Shown here one piece after another: positions 9,686 to 19,993 of a stretch of DNA of 64,000 nt (position 1 is the stretch's first letter; every line of letters starts with the position of its first letter). The notes under the pieces were generated by a model. The model ran no database searches. It was not told the DNA's origin and worked only from the letters and a program-made list of their open reading frames with translations. Position numbers and translations under genes: made by a program. Source of the stretch: Thelonectria olida (lineage: Eukaryota; Ascomycota; Sordariomycetes; Hypocreales; Nectriaceae); the NCBI GenBank assembly GCA_020736575.1, contig JAGPYM010000008.1, forward strand, positions 558,001-622,000, written 5' to 3'.

Positions 9686-10796
9686 ATGTAACTAGAAAGT
9701 GGACCTCAGAGGAGAGGCGAGGCAATGCTCGTGTTGTTTGGGGTGTTGTGCCCAACACGTTGGCGGATTCAGGGTGAGAAGGCAACCGGGGGTGGACATG
9801 GTCTCATCTACACGACTACTTTTCGCATTCAGGCTTGCCACTTCGATGGCAGCGTGAACATTCAAACAGAACCACGTTCGCAACCAAGATTCTTTCTCTA
9901 AAACTGTGCATGTGCCTTCACATCTCTCTCGGGTGCTCATATCAAGCGTTGGCAGCAAGCCTCACACAACACACATCACACGAATACTGTAAAACTGAGA
10001 CGTTTTTCTGCCCTCTCTAGCGACAAGCTTTTCTCCTTGTTAGAAACGATTCTCACTGTTATTGTTGTGCGAGTGCTAGGGCAGACTGCGCAAGGCGTAA
10101 GGGAAGTCATGTCGGGTTTGAGGCAGCACCCAATGAGTAACGAGAGCCACATCAACTATAGGTTCATTCAGTTCAAACAATAACAAGCGAGTTTCTCCCG
10201 CCAAGCCTTGAGCTGGGCCTCACTACCTTTTTGTTTGTGTGATTTGGGAGTTCATCGAGAAGCTTGCCTTCACTTCGCATCAGCCTCTGCAATATATCAC
10301 CCCTAGAAGATCACAACAACGTCTGGTTTTTGCAAACTCACTTGGAATAACAGAAGAAGGTATGTTTCTTTTTAATCCATGCTTTTTCTTGTTTTGTTTC
10401 CTCATTGCGGCTGATTGTTGGCTGAGTGTTTACTGCCCCTGATGCGAGTCCTGAGCCGTCCTCCCCCCTCGCATCCTCTCGTTTGTTTACTCTGCCCTCT
10501 TCCCGCCTCGTCCACTCACAGGGCGCCTACTCTCGAAGCGCAAACTCGCTTGCGTAGAAAACCTGCCCTTCTCCCTCTTCTCGCATCCTAAGTCTTCTTT
10601 CCTTCCCTTCTCTCCGTCATCGTACAACCCAACCCACTCACCATCTTCTCGTCGCCCCCTGACAACACTCACACTTCTTCCACCTCCAGACTGAATCACA
10701 TCAACGTGAGCTTTCGTCTTCGTCTTCGCTCCTCTCTTACTCTCGACTAACCTTTTTCCCCGTTTCGTCTAGCCACTTCCCGTATCATCAGTCAAA
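9686..10796. other. Intergenic; promoter and 5'-UTR intron of the next gene
   Basis: The first 700 bases show no coding character. A pyrimidine-rich promoter runs from about 10440. A clear 5'-UTR intron spans 10706-10772 (GTGAGC, CGACTAACC, GTCTAG), 24 bases before the ATG. Confidence 0.6.
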
Positions 10797-11478
10797 ATGT
10801 CCAAGACCGAGCCTGCCGACCAGGTCAAGTTCCTCGCGGTCTGCATCAGCCACACCACCAACGGCCGAGTAAGTCAACCACTCCCTCACCTGCCTTGCAT
10901 TTTCTTCGCTGTTGCTAACCCACGCCAGCCCGACTTCCAGTTGGTCGCCGATGAGCTCTCCATTGTCTCCAAGGCCGCCGCGTACGTCTCACTCTCATCC
11001 TCTACGCGTTAAACCCTCTATTCACACAGACCCTCTCAATAGCCAGAAGCGATACGAGCGCCTCCTCAAGAGCTACGGCATCAAGCCCGGCGGCGGCAGC
11101 ACTGCCTCTGCGGCTGGAACGCCTGTTGCCAGCGAGAAGAAGGCTGCTGTCAGAAAGACACCGGTCAAGACTCCCCGCAAGCGCAAGCAAGCTGCAGACG
11201 ACGACGACGGCAGCCCTCCGGCCACGCCTACTCCTGCCTCTGTGAAGAAGCGCACCCGCACTCCTCGCGCCAAGAAGGAGGACACGGACGATGAGGAGAC
11301 CAAGCCCAAGGTCGAGGGGCCGGAGCAGGAGGCGGAGTCGGAGACCAAGCAGACGGACGAGTCTGTTGCTTCTCGCGAGTCCTCTCTGAGCGGTATGTTT
11401 GTTTCTGTACAGTCGGTTTGGGCGCGTTTGACTAACGGGTTCTTTTCTGCAGCTGCCCCCAGCTCCGAGGAGGATTAA
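10797..11478 (+). CDS. Myb/SANT-like small basic nuclear protein, 166 aa, four coding exons
   Basis: Exons are 10797-10868, 10929-10981, 11043-11392 and 11453-11478, all with GT-AG introns (the last with GACTAAC and TGCAG). The domain reads DQVKFLAVCISHTTNGR, PDFQLVADELSIVSKAAA, QKRYERLLKSYG. It is followed by a lysine-rich patch (KTPVKTPRKRKQ), a Pro/Thr linker with a second patch (KKRTRTPRAKK) and an acidic tail. The last exon adds only AAPSSEED. This gene carries both intron positions that are found singly in other cluster members, so it may have the ancestral structure. Function is inferred as DNA or chromatin binding. Confidence 0.82.
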
Positions 11479-12241
11479 GCGGTACTCACTGGCGATATCA
11501 CATGGGGGGTTGAAGGACGAAACGGGTCAGGTTATCTCCGCGATGAAGCTTGGCGTCTCCATCTTGAGATGCCGGGACGATGAATGCAAGATACAGTAGC
11601 CGAAAGGGGATTTCATAACTGCGCTATATCTACAGGCTGAAAACGGCTTACTTCAACGGCGCAAACCATCGATGGTCAAGCCACTGCAACTATTGTCCCC
11701 TCGAACAAGAATGTTTTCGTTCTCGGCCAAGTGAACCGTCAACCATGACGCCTCTTTGGAGCTGTTCCCGCCTAGCCCCAGGAACAGCCCCGAATGTCAC
11801 ATTCCTCTCGTCTGCGCCACAACAATTAAATGTCGTTAGTTCCCTGTTCGCGACGCCGTTGGGCAAGTTTGGAGTCGCAACGGCCCCAAACTTTAGGTAG
11901 TCGGCTGTTCAGTGATTCATCGCTCGTCATTGTCGCTATTGAACAATGCCGACGAGTGACATGGATGCATCGCGTCTATTGAGCTTCGGAGCAAGAATCG
12001 AAAGGCCAAGTATTAATATTCCCCTCTCCTCTCTGCCATTTTAATGTTGGTTTTTTCCTTCTCTTCCCTCTCTTTGCCTCCCAAGCCCGTTCCTCCTTGT
12101 TCCCAACAGTTTCAAGCTCTCGATCCAAGTGTGTGTGTTTGTGTGCATCGCTTGCTTGCTCTGTGTAAGTCATGTCTTCCGTCGTGTGGCTTCTCAACAC
12201 CCTCTAACATCGACGCCCAGCGACTCCGCCAGCCAGTCACG
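11479..12241. other. Intergenic; promoter and 5'-UTR intron of the next gene
   Basis: A 5'-UTR intron spans 12165-12220 (GTAAGT, CTCTAACAT, GCCCAG). The open frame running from 12044 into the next gene crosses this intron and is not taken as coding. Confidence 0.55.
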
Positions 12242-13570
12242 ATGCAGTCCTCATCCCACTTCCCAATGCTCTCTGCGAGCTGCTATCATGACTCAAGCTC
12301 AATGTCCCCCATGAACCCCCGGTTCTTCTCATCCGAGATATGTGCATCGCCACTGGGGATTTCTGCTCCCACAAGCAGCTCAAGCAGTACCTCTTGCACA
12401 AGACTCACACCACCTACGAGTCCTGGCTCGTATGCACATGCCTCGACGGCGCCTACAAGCCCCGGCCACTCGCCCGCTGCCTCATCAGCTCCTGCAAGTC
12501 CCAGAGCGTGCTCCAGCATCGTCTTCGGAGAAGATGACGTGTATCCAACCAACGCGGTTCCCGTCATGGCGGCTTCGCTGTGGCATGCTCGAGAGGCTGT
12601 AGAGATGCCCACAACTACAACATCGCCAAAGGATGCTCAGGCCGTAGTCGCAGACTACGAAGCCCTCAAGGAGTTACGGCTCAGGCGCGGCTGTATGACC
12701 GGGGAGCCGCCCGAGGCGTACAACAAATTCCGCGTCGAGATATCTCGCAAAATCGAAGCGCGTGACGGAGCCGGCGACGACTCGGGGACAGAGGAGGAGG
12801 CCGCTCGCAGGGTTGATTCATATCTCCGGTTGGTGGGACAGGAACACCACTTCTTTGACAAAGCAAACACGCCAGTTTCTCAGCACCGCAGCGGCGTTGA
12901 CATGGACCAGTTTGATCATGCCGACGTGGGCGAGAATCTCTGCAACATTGTCGAACACACCATCGAACAGACCATGGCCGATGCCACGGGGCCTTTGCGC
13001 ATGAACATTGTCACTCTCAAGGACCAGAGTGCTACCCTCGGCCGTCAAATCGACATGCATCACCGTGCGGTTGACCAACAAAGCGCCGTGAATGCAGCCC
13101 TCGTGTCCTTGGTTGAACAACAAAGCGCCGCGAACACGGCCCTCATGTCCATGATTGCACCCCAGGCCGACAATTTACACTCAACGAGCAGCCAGGTCAA
13201 CCTCGTAACCAACCAGCTTGCTACAGTCAACGACCAACTAGAAAAGGTCGACGGCCTCGTCAGGTCACTCACAGATGTCCTCGCGAACCTCTCCCCTGCC
13301 ACCAGTCCAGTCACTGCCTCACCCCCTACCCGTTCATACACAGCAGATGACGGCCACCAGACCATGCTAGAGTGCCAGCAGCAGATGCTTGCCGACATAC
13401 AGCAACAGTCACGGCTTCTCCAGAACATGGCCACCGAGGTGCGCGCAGGCAGAGTCGTCAAGTTGCCAACACAACCCAACCCAAGGCCATGGACGCCTCC
13501 AACATCCAGGCCAAGGGCTGAGAAGACGAAAGGAGGAGTGCGGCGGATGATGAACAAAGTCTTTCATTAG
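12242..13570 (+). CDS. Coiled-coil protein of unknown function, 442 aa
   Basis: I do not recognise this protein. The start at 12242 (MQSSSHFPML) was chosen because a well-formed intron lies just upstream in the leader. Residues 1-110 are Ser/Thr/Pro-rich with SP/TSP motifs that suggest phosphorylation. Residues about 150-190 are charged and helical. Residues 245-365 are long amphipathic helix (heptad-like), including two copies of a 14-residue unit beginning QQSA(V/A)N(A/T)AL. The C-terminus is Pro-rich and ends with a basic amphipathic tail (GGVRRMMNKVFH), which could bind membrane or nucleic acid. No transmembrane segment or signal peptide is evident. It may be lineage-specific. Confidence 0.7.
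   Translation: MQSSSHFPMLSASCYHDSSSMSPMNPRFFSSEICASPLGISAPTSSSSSTSCTRLTPPTSPGSYAHASTAPTSPGHSPAASSAPASPRACSSIVFGEDDVYPTNAVPVMAASLWHAREAVEMPTTTTSPKDAQAVVADYEALKELRLRRGCMTGEPPEAYNKFRVEISRKIEARDGAGDDSGTEEEAARRVDSYLRLVGQEHHFFDKANTPVSQHRSGVDMDQFDHADVGENLCNIVEHTIEQTMADATGPLRMNIVTLKDQSATLGRQIDMHHRAVDQQSAVNAALVSLVEQQSAANTALMSMIAPQADNLHSTSSQVNLVTNQLATVNDQLEKVDGLVRSLTDVLANLSPATSPVTASPPTRSYTADDGHQTMLECQQQMLADIQQQSRLLQNMATEVRAGRVVKLPTQPNPRPWTPPTSRPRAEKTKGGVRRMMNKVFH
13076..13159 (+). repeat. Two 42-nt direct repeats inside the coiled coil
   Basis: Units 13076-13117 and 13118-13159 each encode a 14-residue helical unit starting QQSA. The period of two heptads preserves the coiled-coil register, so the duplication lengthens the rod without disturbing it. 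Confidence 0.75.
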
Positions 13571-14839
13571 CACAATGCCACGAGCAGATCGAACGATTTC
13601 TTTTGTCTTGGGATGGGATTATAAAGGGTGTCTTTTAGCTTAACACGATAAATTGCCGAAATGATCTGTCTTTTCCGCAAATGTACGAACAAGTTGTAAG
13701 ATACATGTAAGAAAACGCTGTACGATACATGTAAGAAGAGGTTGTTGGAATAGTCTTACTGAAGAGAGTTTCCAAGGTCTTCACAATTGACCAGAACTTT
13801 CTTTATTGTTCATTTACCTACCTAGGTATCTAGGTATTGTTACTATCTAAATCGAGATTTCCATCCGCCGTTATTTCCCACTATAATATGCTTATTTCGT
13901 GAGTGAATCATGTTGGCGTCGCCTATTGTCTGCAAGGGCAAGCCCATCCATTCATCATCGCATTCAGGGTACCTGCCTACCTACATATGGTAACATGGAG
14001 GTTTTTGATGAGTACGCAGTTCCTTGTCTGCTGTGGTCTTACATGGCAAGACGCTAAGATATTCCGCGAATGCATGTTCATACACTCTTGAGCAGTTCTA
14101 TGGATTTCCAGCTCTAGACAAAATGGCAATTTATGAAGACAGCCTGACTAACTGTTCTAAAAGTGGTACAATTGCAGGTTACCTCTTGTGGGTAATGGGG
14201 CGTTCATTGTGGAAGTATGAGTTCACTGGAGAACATTCGAGGCCGAAGGGTCGGGAATCGTCAGGTCCCCCAGATGGTGTAGTATTCAAGGTGTTTACTC
14301 CTTCAACACCAACTCCCAGAAGACGTCGACTCCAATGCTGCGGAGCAACGAACCCCAGAGGCTTCATTTGTCATCTCTTCATCGACAGATCCACAAGCGG
14401 GCCCGCAGTTGGTGGCATTGGTGCTTGCATGCGTCACGGGGTTCGTGCTATTGAAGCGTCCCCTCGGCTATTAATCCTCCTTCTTCAGCGGCAATATGGT
14501 TCCAGCGGTGACCAGCCATCCATGATCCAGCGCAGAGACTTCGTTGGAAAGGTGTAGAAGTCGACTTGAGCCGAGACCATTCCCCTTTCGCACTAGCGTC
14601 GCTTCTGGGTGGATGTTTTGCCGACGCTCCGGACAACAATTTTTTTGGGGCGCGAGCTCTCTTCTCCAGTTCGGCCTCTTCATAACTGACATCAACCTCC
14701 ATTTTCCTCCCTCCCACGAACTTCCTCTGGACCACTTCCGTCTTTGTCCTCCTCCAAAGCCGAAAGCCCGTGAAGCGTTCTTCTCCTTTCTTCCTTTTTG
14801 TAATTCTACCTTATACCCCCCCCTCTTAATTCACACATC
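13571..14839. other. Intergenic, AT-richer, upstream of hsp60
   Basis: Contains a nested palindromic TACCTAGGTAT-type motif near 13817-13838 and a pyrimidine-rich hsp60 leader after 14700. A 177-codon open frame (14024-14557) has no coding character. No convincing heat-shock element array was found by eye. Confidence 0.5.
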
Positions 14840-16710
14840 ATGCAGCGCGCAATGACCTCCCGGGCGAGGGCCGCCGTCCTGTCTGCCCCCAAGTACCGTC
14901 TCGGAGCTGGCCTCGGTCAACAGGTCCGATTTGCCCACAAGGTAAACTATTCTGCAAATCATTCGCATTGTGAACTATCTTCTGACTTGGTTTCTGCAGG
15001 AGCTCAAGTTCGGTGTTGAGGGCCGTGCCGCTCTCCTCGCTGGTGTTGACACCCTCGCCAAGGCCGTTGCCACTACCCTCGGACCCAAGGGCCGAAATGT
15101 CCTCATTGAGTCCAGCTTTGGCTCTCCCAAGATCACCAAGGGTTCGTTTCCATGCTTGCTTCACCCATTGACATAAGTTCTAACTGGGAGCAGATGGTGT
15201 GACCGTTGCCCGTGCCGTCACCCTCAAGGACAAGTTCGAGAACCTCGGTGCCAAGCTCCTCCAGGACGTTGCCTCCAAGACCAACGAGGTCGCTGGTGAC
15301 GGTACCACCACCGCCACTGTCCTCGCCCGTGCCATCTTCTCCGAGACCGTCAAGAACGTTGCCGCCGGCTGCAACCCCATGGACCTCCGCCGCGGTATCC
15401 AGGCTTCCGTTGAGTCTGTTGTCGAGTACCTCCAGAAGAACAAGCGAGACATCACCACCAGCGCCGAGATCGCCCAGGTCGCTACCATCTCCGCCAACGG
15501 CGATGAGCACGTCGGTTCCATGATTGCCAATGCCATGGAGAAGGTCGGCAAGGAGGGTGTCATCACTGTCAAGGAGGGCAAGACCATGCTCGACGAGCTC
15601 GAGGTTACCGAGGGTATGCGCTTCGACCGCGGTTTCGTCTCCCCCTACTTCATCACCGATAGCAAGACTGGCAAGGTCGAGTTTGAGAACCCCCTCATCC
15701 TTCTTTCCGAGAAGAAGATTTCTGCCGTCCAGGACATCATCCCTGCTCTTGAGATCTCCACCCAGCAGCGACGACCTCTCATCATCGTTGCTGAGGACAT
15801 TGAGGGCGAGGCTCTTGCCGTGTGCATTCTGAACAAGCTCCGTGGCCAGCTCCAGGTCGCTGCCGTCAAGGCTCCTGGCTTCGGTGACAACCGCAAGTCC
15901 ATCCTCGGCGATCTTGCTGTCCTGACCAACGGTGTCGTCTTCTCTGAGGAGCTCGACGTCAAGCTCGAGAAGGCTACCGCTGACATGCTCGGTTCCACCG
16001 GTTCCATCACCATCACCAAGGATGACACCATCCTCCTCAACGGCAATGGCGGCAAGGATGCCATTGCTCAGCGCTGCGAGCAGATCCGAGGTGTCATTGC
16101 TGACCCCACCACCTCTGAGTACGAGAAGGAGAAGCTCCAGGAGCGTCTGGCCAAGCTCTCTGGTGGTGTCGCCGTCATCAAGGTCGGTGGCTCCTCTGAG
16201 GTTGAGGTCGGTGAGAAGAAGGACCGATATGTCGATGCCTTGAACGCCACCCGCGCCGCCGTCGAGGAGGGTATCCTGCCCGGTGGAGGTACTGCCCTGA
16301 TTAAGGCCTCCGTCAACGCCCTTGGCGAGGTCAAGACCACCAACTTCGACCAGCAGCTCGGAGTGAACATTGTCAAGAGCGCCATTACCCGCCCTGCCCG
16401 CACCATCATCGAGAATGCTGGTCTCGAGGGTTCTGTTGTTGTTGGCAAGCTCACTGACGAGCACGCCGCTGACTTCAACAAGGGCTTCGACAGCTCCAAG
16501 GGCGAGTACGTTGACATGATCGCTGCCGGTATCCTTGACCCCTTCAAGGTCGTCCGCACTGGTCTTATTGATGCCAGCGGTGTTGCCTCTCTGCTCGGTA
16601 CCACCGAGGTCGCCATCGTTGATGCTCCTGAGGAGAAGGGCCCTGGCGGTCCTCCCATGGGCGGCATGGGCGGTATGGGCGGCATGGGTGGTATGGGTGG
16701 TATGATGTAA
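14840..16710 (+). CDS. hsp60: Mitochondrial chaperonin Hsp60 (GroEL family)
   Basis: Folds imported proteins in the mitochondrial matrix as a ring-shaped ATPase with Hsp10. Exons are 14840-14941, 15000-15141 and 15194-16710, giving 586 aa, the usual fungal length. The first exon is an Arg/Ala-rich matrix-targeting sequence ([18 protein letters not shown]). GroEL signatures are clear: [22 protein letters not shown] (restored across the second intron), [30 protein letters not shown], and a Gly-Gly-Met C-terminal repeat. Codon use is extremely biased, as expected for an abundant protein. The second intron donor is GTTCGT. Confidence 0.98.
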
Positions 16711-17625
16711 GAAAATGACGATATGGAAGCCGCTTAAACCGCAGGTTTGGGTAGCGGCGCACAAGGTGTTGCATGTTATAACGACGGATCAAGTGGCCTT
16801 GCAATCTCCTCTCTACCACTTTTTACGACCTTCAATGTCTTCATACCCGTTGCGGATTTTCGGGCCACTTTGAGCCCTGTATAGTAGCACGGATAGGGGT
16901 GTACTAGTATTCGGGGAAGCAAAACAGGGAAAAAGAAGGAATGTACACAAAATAAATGTAAAATATGAACAACTTTTAAAACGACATCCAGACTTTGGCG
17001 TGCCCGTGATGTAATTGTGGTAATGATGGAATCAGGACCATGTCTTGTGTAAGCGGTGGTGGTTGATGTTATCTCGGTGCCTGTGTGTATAAACATTGCT
17101 GCCTCTCAGGCAACAATTCCGGTAGCAACCACAAATCTTCGATCAACCCGAAAGCATCGAAATTACAAGCATTAAGTGGTCGCATAATCCATTCATCTAA
17201 CTGATGCCTTCAGGAGTCCTCGAGGCTTCACCGACGAGCCACACTTGACACGCACACCAGGAGAGTCACGTGGGTCCAGTCTCACAGGCAACCCCACCAT
17301 AAGGAGTGGTGTTTTTCTCCCGCAATGGCCCCGCCTCTCATCTCATAGCGACCGCCTAATCCGCCCAACCAACCGTACATCCACCACCTCCTTCGTCCCA
17401 TCCCATCCTCATCAACTTCTTTACAAAAACTCTCTAATTCCGGTACGCCACACCCAGCATGTGAAATTTATTACCCGTCTTCCCATCTATCCCTCAAACC
17501 TTGTCCTCGTCCCGAAACCTTCTCCTCCGTCTGCCATCTCGAACAGCTAATAACAGAGCTCCCGTCTTGCAGCCCACCCACCCCTCATTCTCCCCAAGTT
17601 CCGTCTCCTGACGTAGACCGCAACA
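16711..17625. other. Intergenic; hsp60 3'-UTR and cofilin promoter
   Basis: AT-rich sequence after the hsp60 stop is probably its 3'-UTR. A C/T-rich promoter and leader precede cofilin. No other gene is seen. Confidence 0.5.
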
Positions 17626-18520
17626 ATGGTAAGCTTCAACAAACTCGCCATCTCCGGAACAACCTTATATCTAACATGGCCGATAGTCTCAATCCGGGTT
17701 CGTTACCTATCTCCCCTTTCCAATTAATGCCCGCTCTCCTCTATCGTCATCGCCGTCCTTCCAAAACGATAACGCAAACCCCCCCCTCCTCCCGCGGGGC
17801 AATGCCAACATCCATGGGCTGTGACGACAGTTTGAAACGGCCGCGCTAACCAACCGCCGAACCTCCAGTGCCGCCGTGTCGCAGGAGTCCATCTCTACCT
17901 ACAACGACCTCAAGCTGAACAAGAAGCTCAAGTACATCGTCTTCAAGCTGTCGGATGACAACAAGGAGATTGTTGTCGAGCACGCCTCCGAGAACAACGA
18001 CTGGGACGACTTCCGTGAGAAGCTCATCAACGCCACCTCCAAGACCCGAAGCGTACGTTTACTACCGCGCGACTCTCGAATTTGCGCCCCATCCGATTCT
18101 TGTTCTATTTAATTTAATCTGACCGCCGCGATAGGGTGCTGTCTGCAAGGGTCCCCGATACGCCGTCTACGACTTTGAGTATCAGCTCGCCTCTGGCGAC
18201 GGTACGCGGTATGCACTCACCGAAACCCCCTTTTAGCCGCCAGGACAGGAATCATTAACAATACGATAGAAACAAGCTCGTCTTCCTTGCCTGGTCCCCC
18301 GATGATGCCGGCATTCAGGTAGGCCATCCCGTTGAAACATTAACCGCGTAGTTATCGGCTGACCTTGCCCCCACCACAGCCCAAGATGATTTACGCTGCC
18401 TCCAAGGAGGCTCTCAAGCGAGCGCTCACCGGTATTGCCACTGAGCTACAGGCCAACGACCAGGATGACATCGAGTACGATTCCATCAAGAAGACCGTCA
18501 GCAAGGGCCTTGCTGCTTAA
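17626..18520 (+). CDS. cof1: Cofilin (ADF/cofilin actin-severing protein)
   Basis: Severs and depolymerises actin filaments in the cytosol. Six coding exons: 17626-17628 (only the ATG), 17687-17697 (11 nt), 17869-18052, 18135-18208, 18270-18318 and 18380-18520, total 153 aa, which is close to the family norm (about 140-155). The start reads M-SQSG-AAVSQES, with the regulatory Ser next to the initiator as in other cofilins. Further family motifs: YNDLKLNKKLKYIVFKL, GPRYAVYDFEY, LVFLAWSPDDAGI, PKMIYAASKEALKRAL (actin-binding long helix). The ATG-only first exon and phase joins were checked by hand. Confidence 0.96.
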
Positions 18521-18845
18521 GACTCCAGCGCGCAATTTCTTCGTGACGCCAGCTTTAGCATGGCATGGAATGGAACTGAACATACTTTAGGTCACCTCGA
18601 GCGTACAGCTCAGGGGGGAACAAGACCGAGATGTAGTAGGATTGTGGGGGAAGAAGGAAGAGGAGTGATGGGACGTCCTTACGATGGCCTGCCCATCTAG
18701 TTTTCTTCGCGGGCGGATACGTAAATTTCCAGATTTGCCAGCCCTCACCATGTACCGTAACACGGAAATAAATACACATACTGGTATGTGGAACTTTTTG
18801 GCAATTCGGGTCCTCTAATGTATGCCTTTATTGTGACAATTATCA
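18521..18845. other. Convergent 3' region between cofilin and GET5
   Basis: Holds the 3' ends of two converging transcripts. No gene is seen. Confidence 0.6.
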
Positions 18846-19517
18846 TTATGGGTCGGCCTTGCTTGATTGCCAGCTCGACTTGAGGAGGGCTGATAATGTC
18901 TCCGCCTGCTCTTGATCTTTCAGCCGTTGGGCCAAGAATCCCTTGAGGTCTTCCCAGAATTTCTCCGTCTCCAACGCCGCTGCCCCCGTAGGTTCTGCCT
19001 CAGGGGTTGCTTCAACCTCCTCTGGTGGTACGGCCGCGGCCCCACCCAAGACCATGATGGAGAACTCGACAGCCCTATCCGTCTCGCCCAGTATATCTTT
19101 GAGGATCTTGCTATCCGGCACGGGCTTCCTGTTGAGAAGAAGCTTCATCTTCTCCACGGGGATTCGAGTCTCGGACTTCACCTTGGTCTTGAGGTCGAGG
19201 ACGGAGGTGTCGAGAGGTTGAGAGGTGAACTTAAGGCTGAGGGGAGGGTTGCGCAGGGACTTGAGCGTCACGGTGACACTTCGCTCTTGGCCGGGCGCAA
19301 GTCTAATGGGCCTGCTCATAGGCCTGGACATGCGAGGGAGGATATACTAAGGCGCAGGACGGTCAGATATGAGTGACGTGGTGAGACCAGAAGGGGGTGT
19401 TCATACGGGAGGGCGGGCCGGGAAGGACTTGGGGTCTTCGACATGGTCGGCGGAGAGCTTGATCGGGCGCGGGTCGAGCGACGCCAGAAAGGTCTTTGCG
19501 AAGGCGACCTCAGCCAT
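18846..19517 (-). CDS. get5: GET5/MDY2-type ubiquitin-like protein of tail-anchored protein insertion
   Basis: Get5 links Get4 and the Sgt2 chaperone, handing tail-anchored membrane proteins to Get3. Exons are 19517-19407 and 19346-18846 (phase-0 intron, GTATGA...CTTAG), 203 aa. The N-terminus (MAEVAFAKTFLASLDPRPIK, LSADHVEDPKSFPARPPYIL) is the Get4-binding segment seen in filamentous fungal Get5. A ubiquitin-like fold follows at about residues 58-125 (VTLKSLRNPPLSLKF, TSVLDLK, IPVEKMKLLLNRKPVPDSK). The C-terminal helix (FWEDLKGFLAQRL...LLKSSW) corresponds to the homodimerisation domain. It shares a 476-bp divergent promoter with NOP2. Confidence 0.88.
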
Positions 19518-19993
19518 GGTGTTGGATGTTGGTGGGCTTGGTGGAGGGAGGGGTCGGGATGCGATGAGACCAGGGTAAGTAGGTCGCGAAATTCTTTCGG
19601 AGAATTAGTGAGAAGTACTCGGGTATTTATCGTCGCGGGTTTGATGGATGCGAAAAAAGATAGTTCGCAACAAGGCTTGTATCGAGGGATCGCTAGGTGG
19701 CTTGACTGGACGTCTTGAACATACAAACCGTCATCGTTGGAGCTTCAAAGCAGCTCCACACCCGCAGCATGGAAGAAACGGGCCATCACGTGTCAGGTAG
19801 CTCAGTCGCCGATACGGAGTTCTCCCGTCTTATCGGGACCCGGGTGGGCACTTGTTCAAGAAAAAAAGTTTCGGCGGGGCGCCATCTTCTTTTTCGAGAG
19901 ACAGACGAGACGGGCAGAATTACTTGCTCGAAACTTTTCTGCTTTTCGACACATTCTCCTTTTCCAATCACCCAAAAGTCGAATTCGTTCACG
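19518..19993. promoter_or_regulatory. Divergent promoter GET5 / NOP2
   Basis: This 476-bp region separates the two ATGs and must serve both. The frame of NOP2 happens to stay open back to 19715, but the conserved NOP2 start is the ATG at 19994, so that stretch is treated as leader. Confidence 0.6.

Noticed and set aside
7074..13838. ACCTAGGTA palindromes as a possible mobile-element end or operator
   Set aside because: Short palindromes of this kind recur in intergenic DNA of many Sordariomycetes; no flanking duplications or paired inverted repeats were seen here.
14024..14557. 177-codon plus-strand frame upstream of hsp60
   Set aside because: Codon use and composition are non-coding, many rare codons and cysteines, no splice context or motif.
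15133..16764. Very long minus-strand frame opposite hsp60 (543 codons)
   Set aside because: A shadow of the strongly biased hsp60 codons; the Asp/Leu/Gly repetition is the usual antisense artefact.
19715..19993. In-frame extension upstream of NOP2
   Set aside because: The conserved Nop2 start is at 19994; the extension is low-quality and lies in the divergent promoter.
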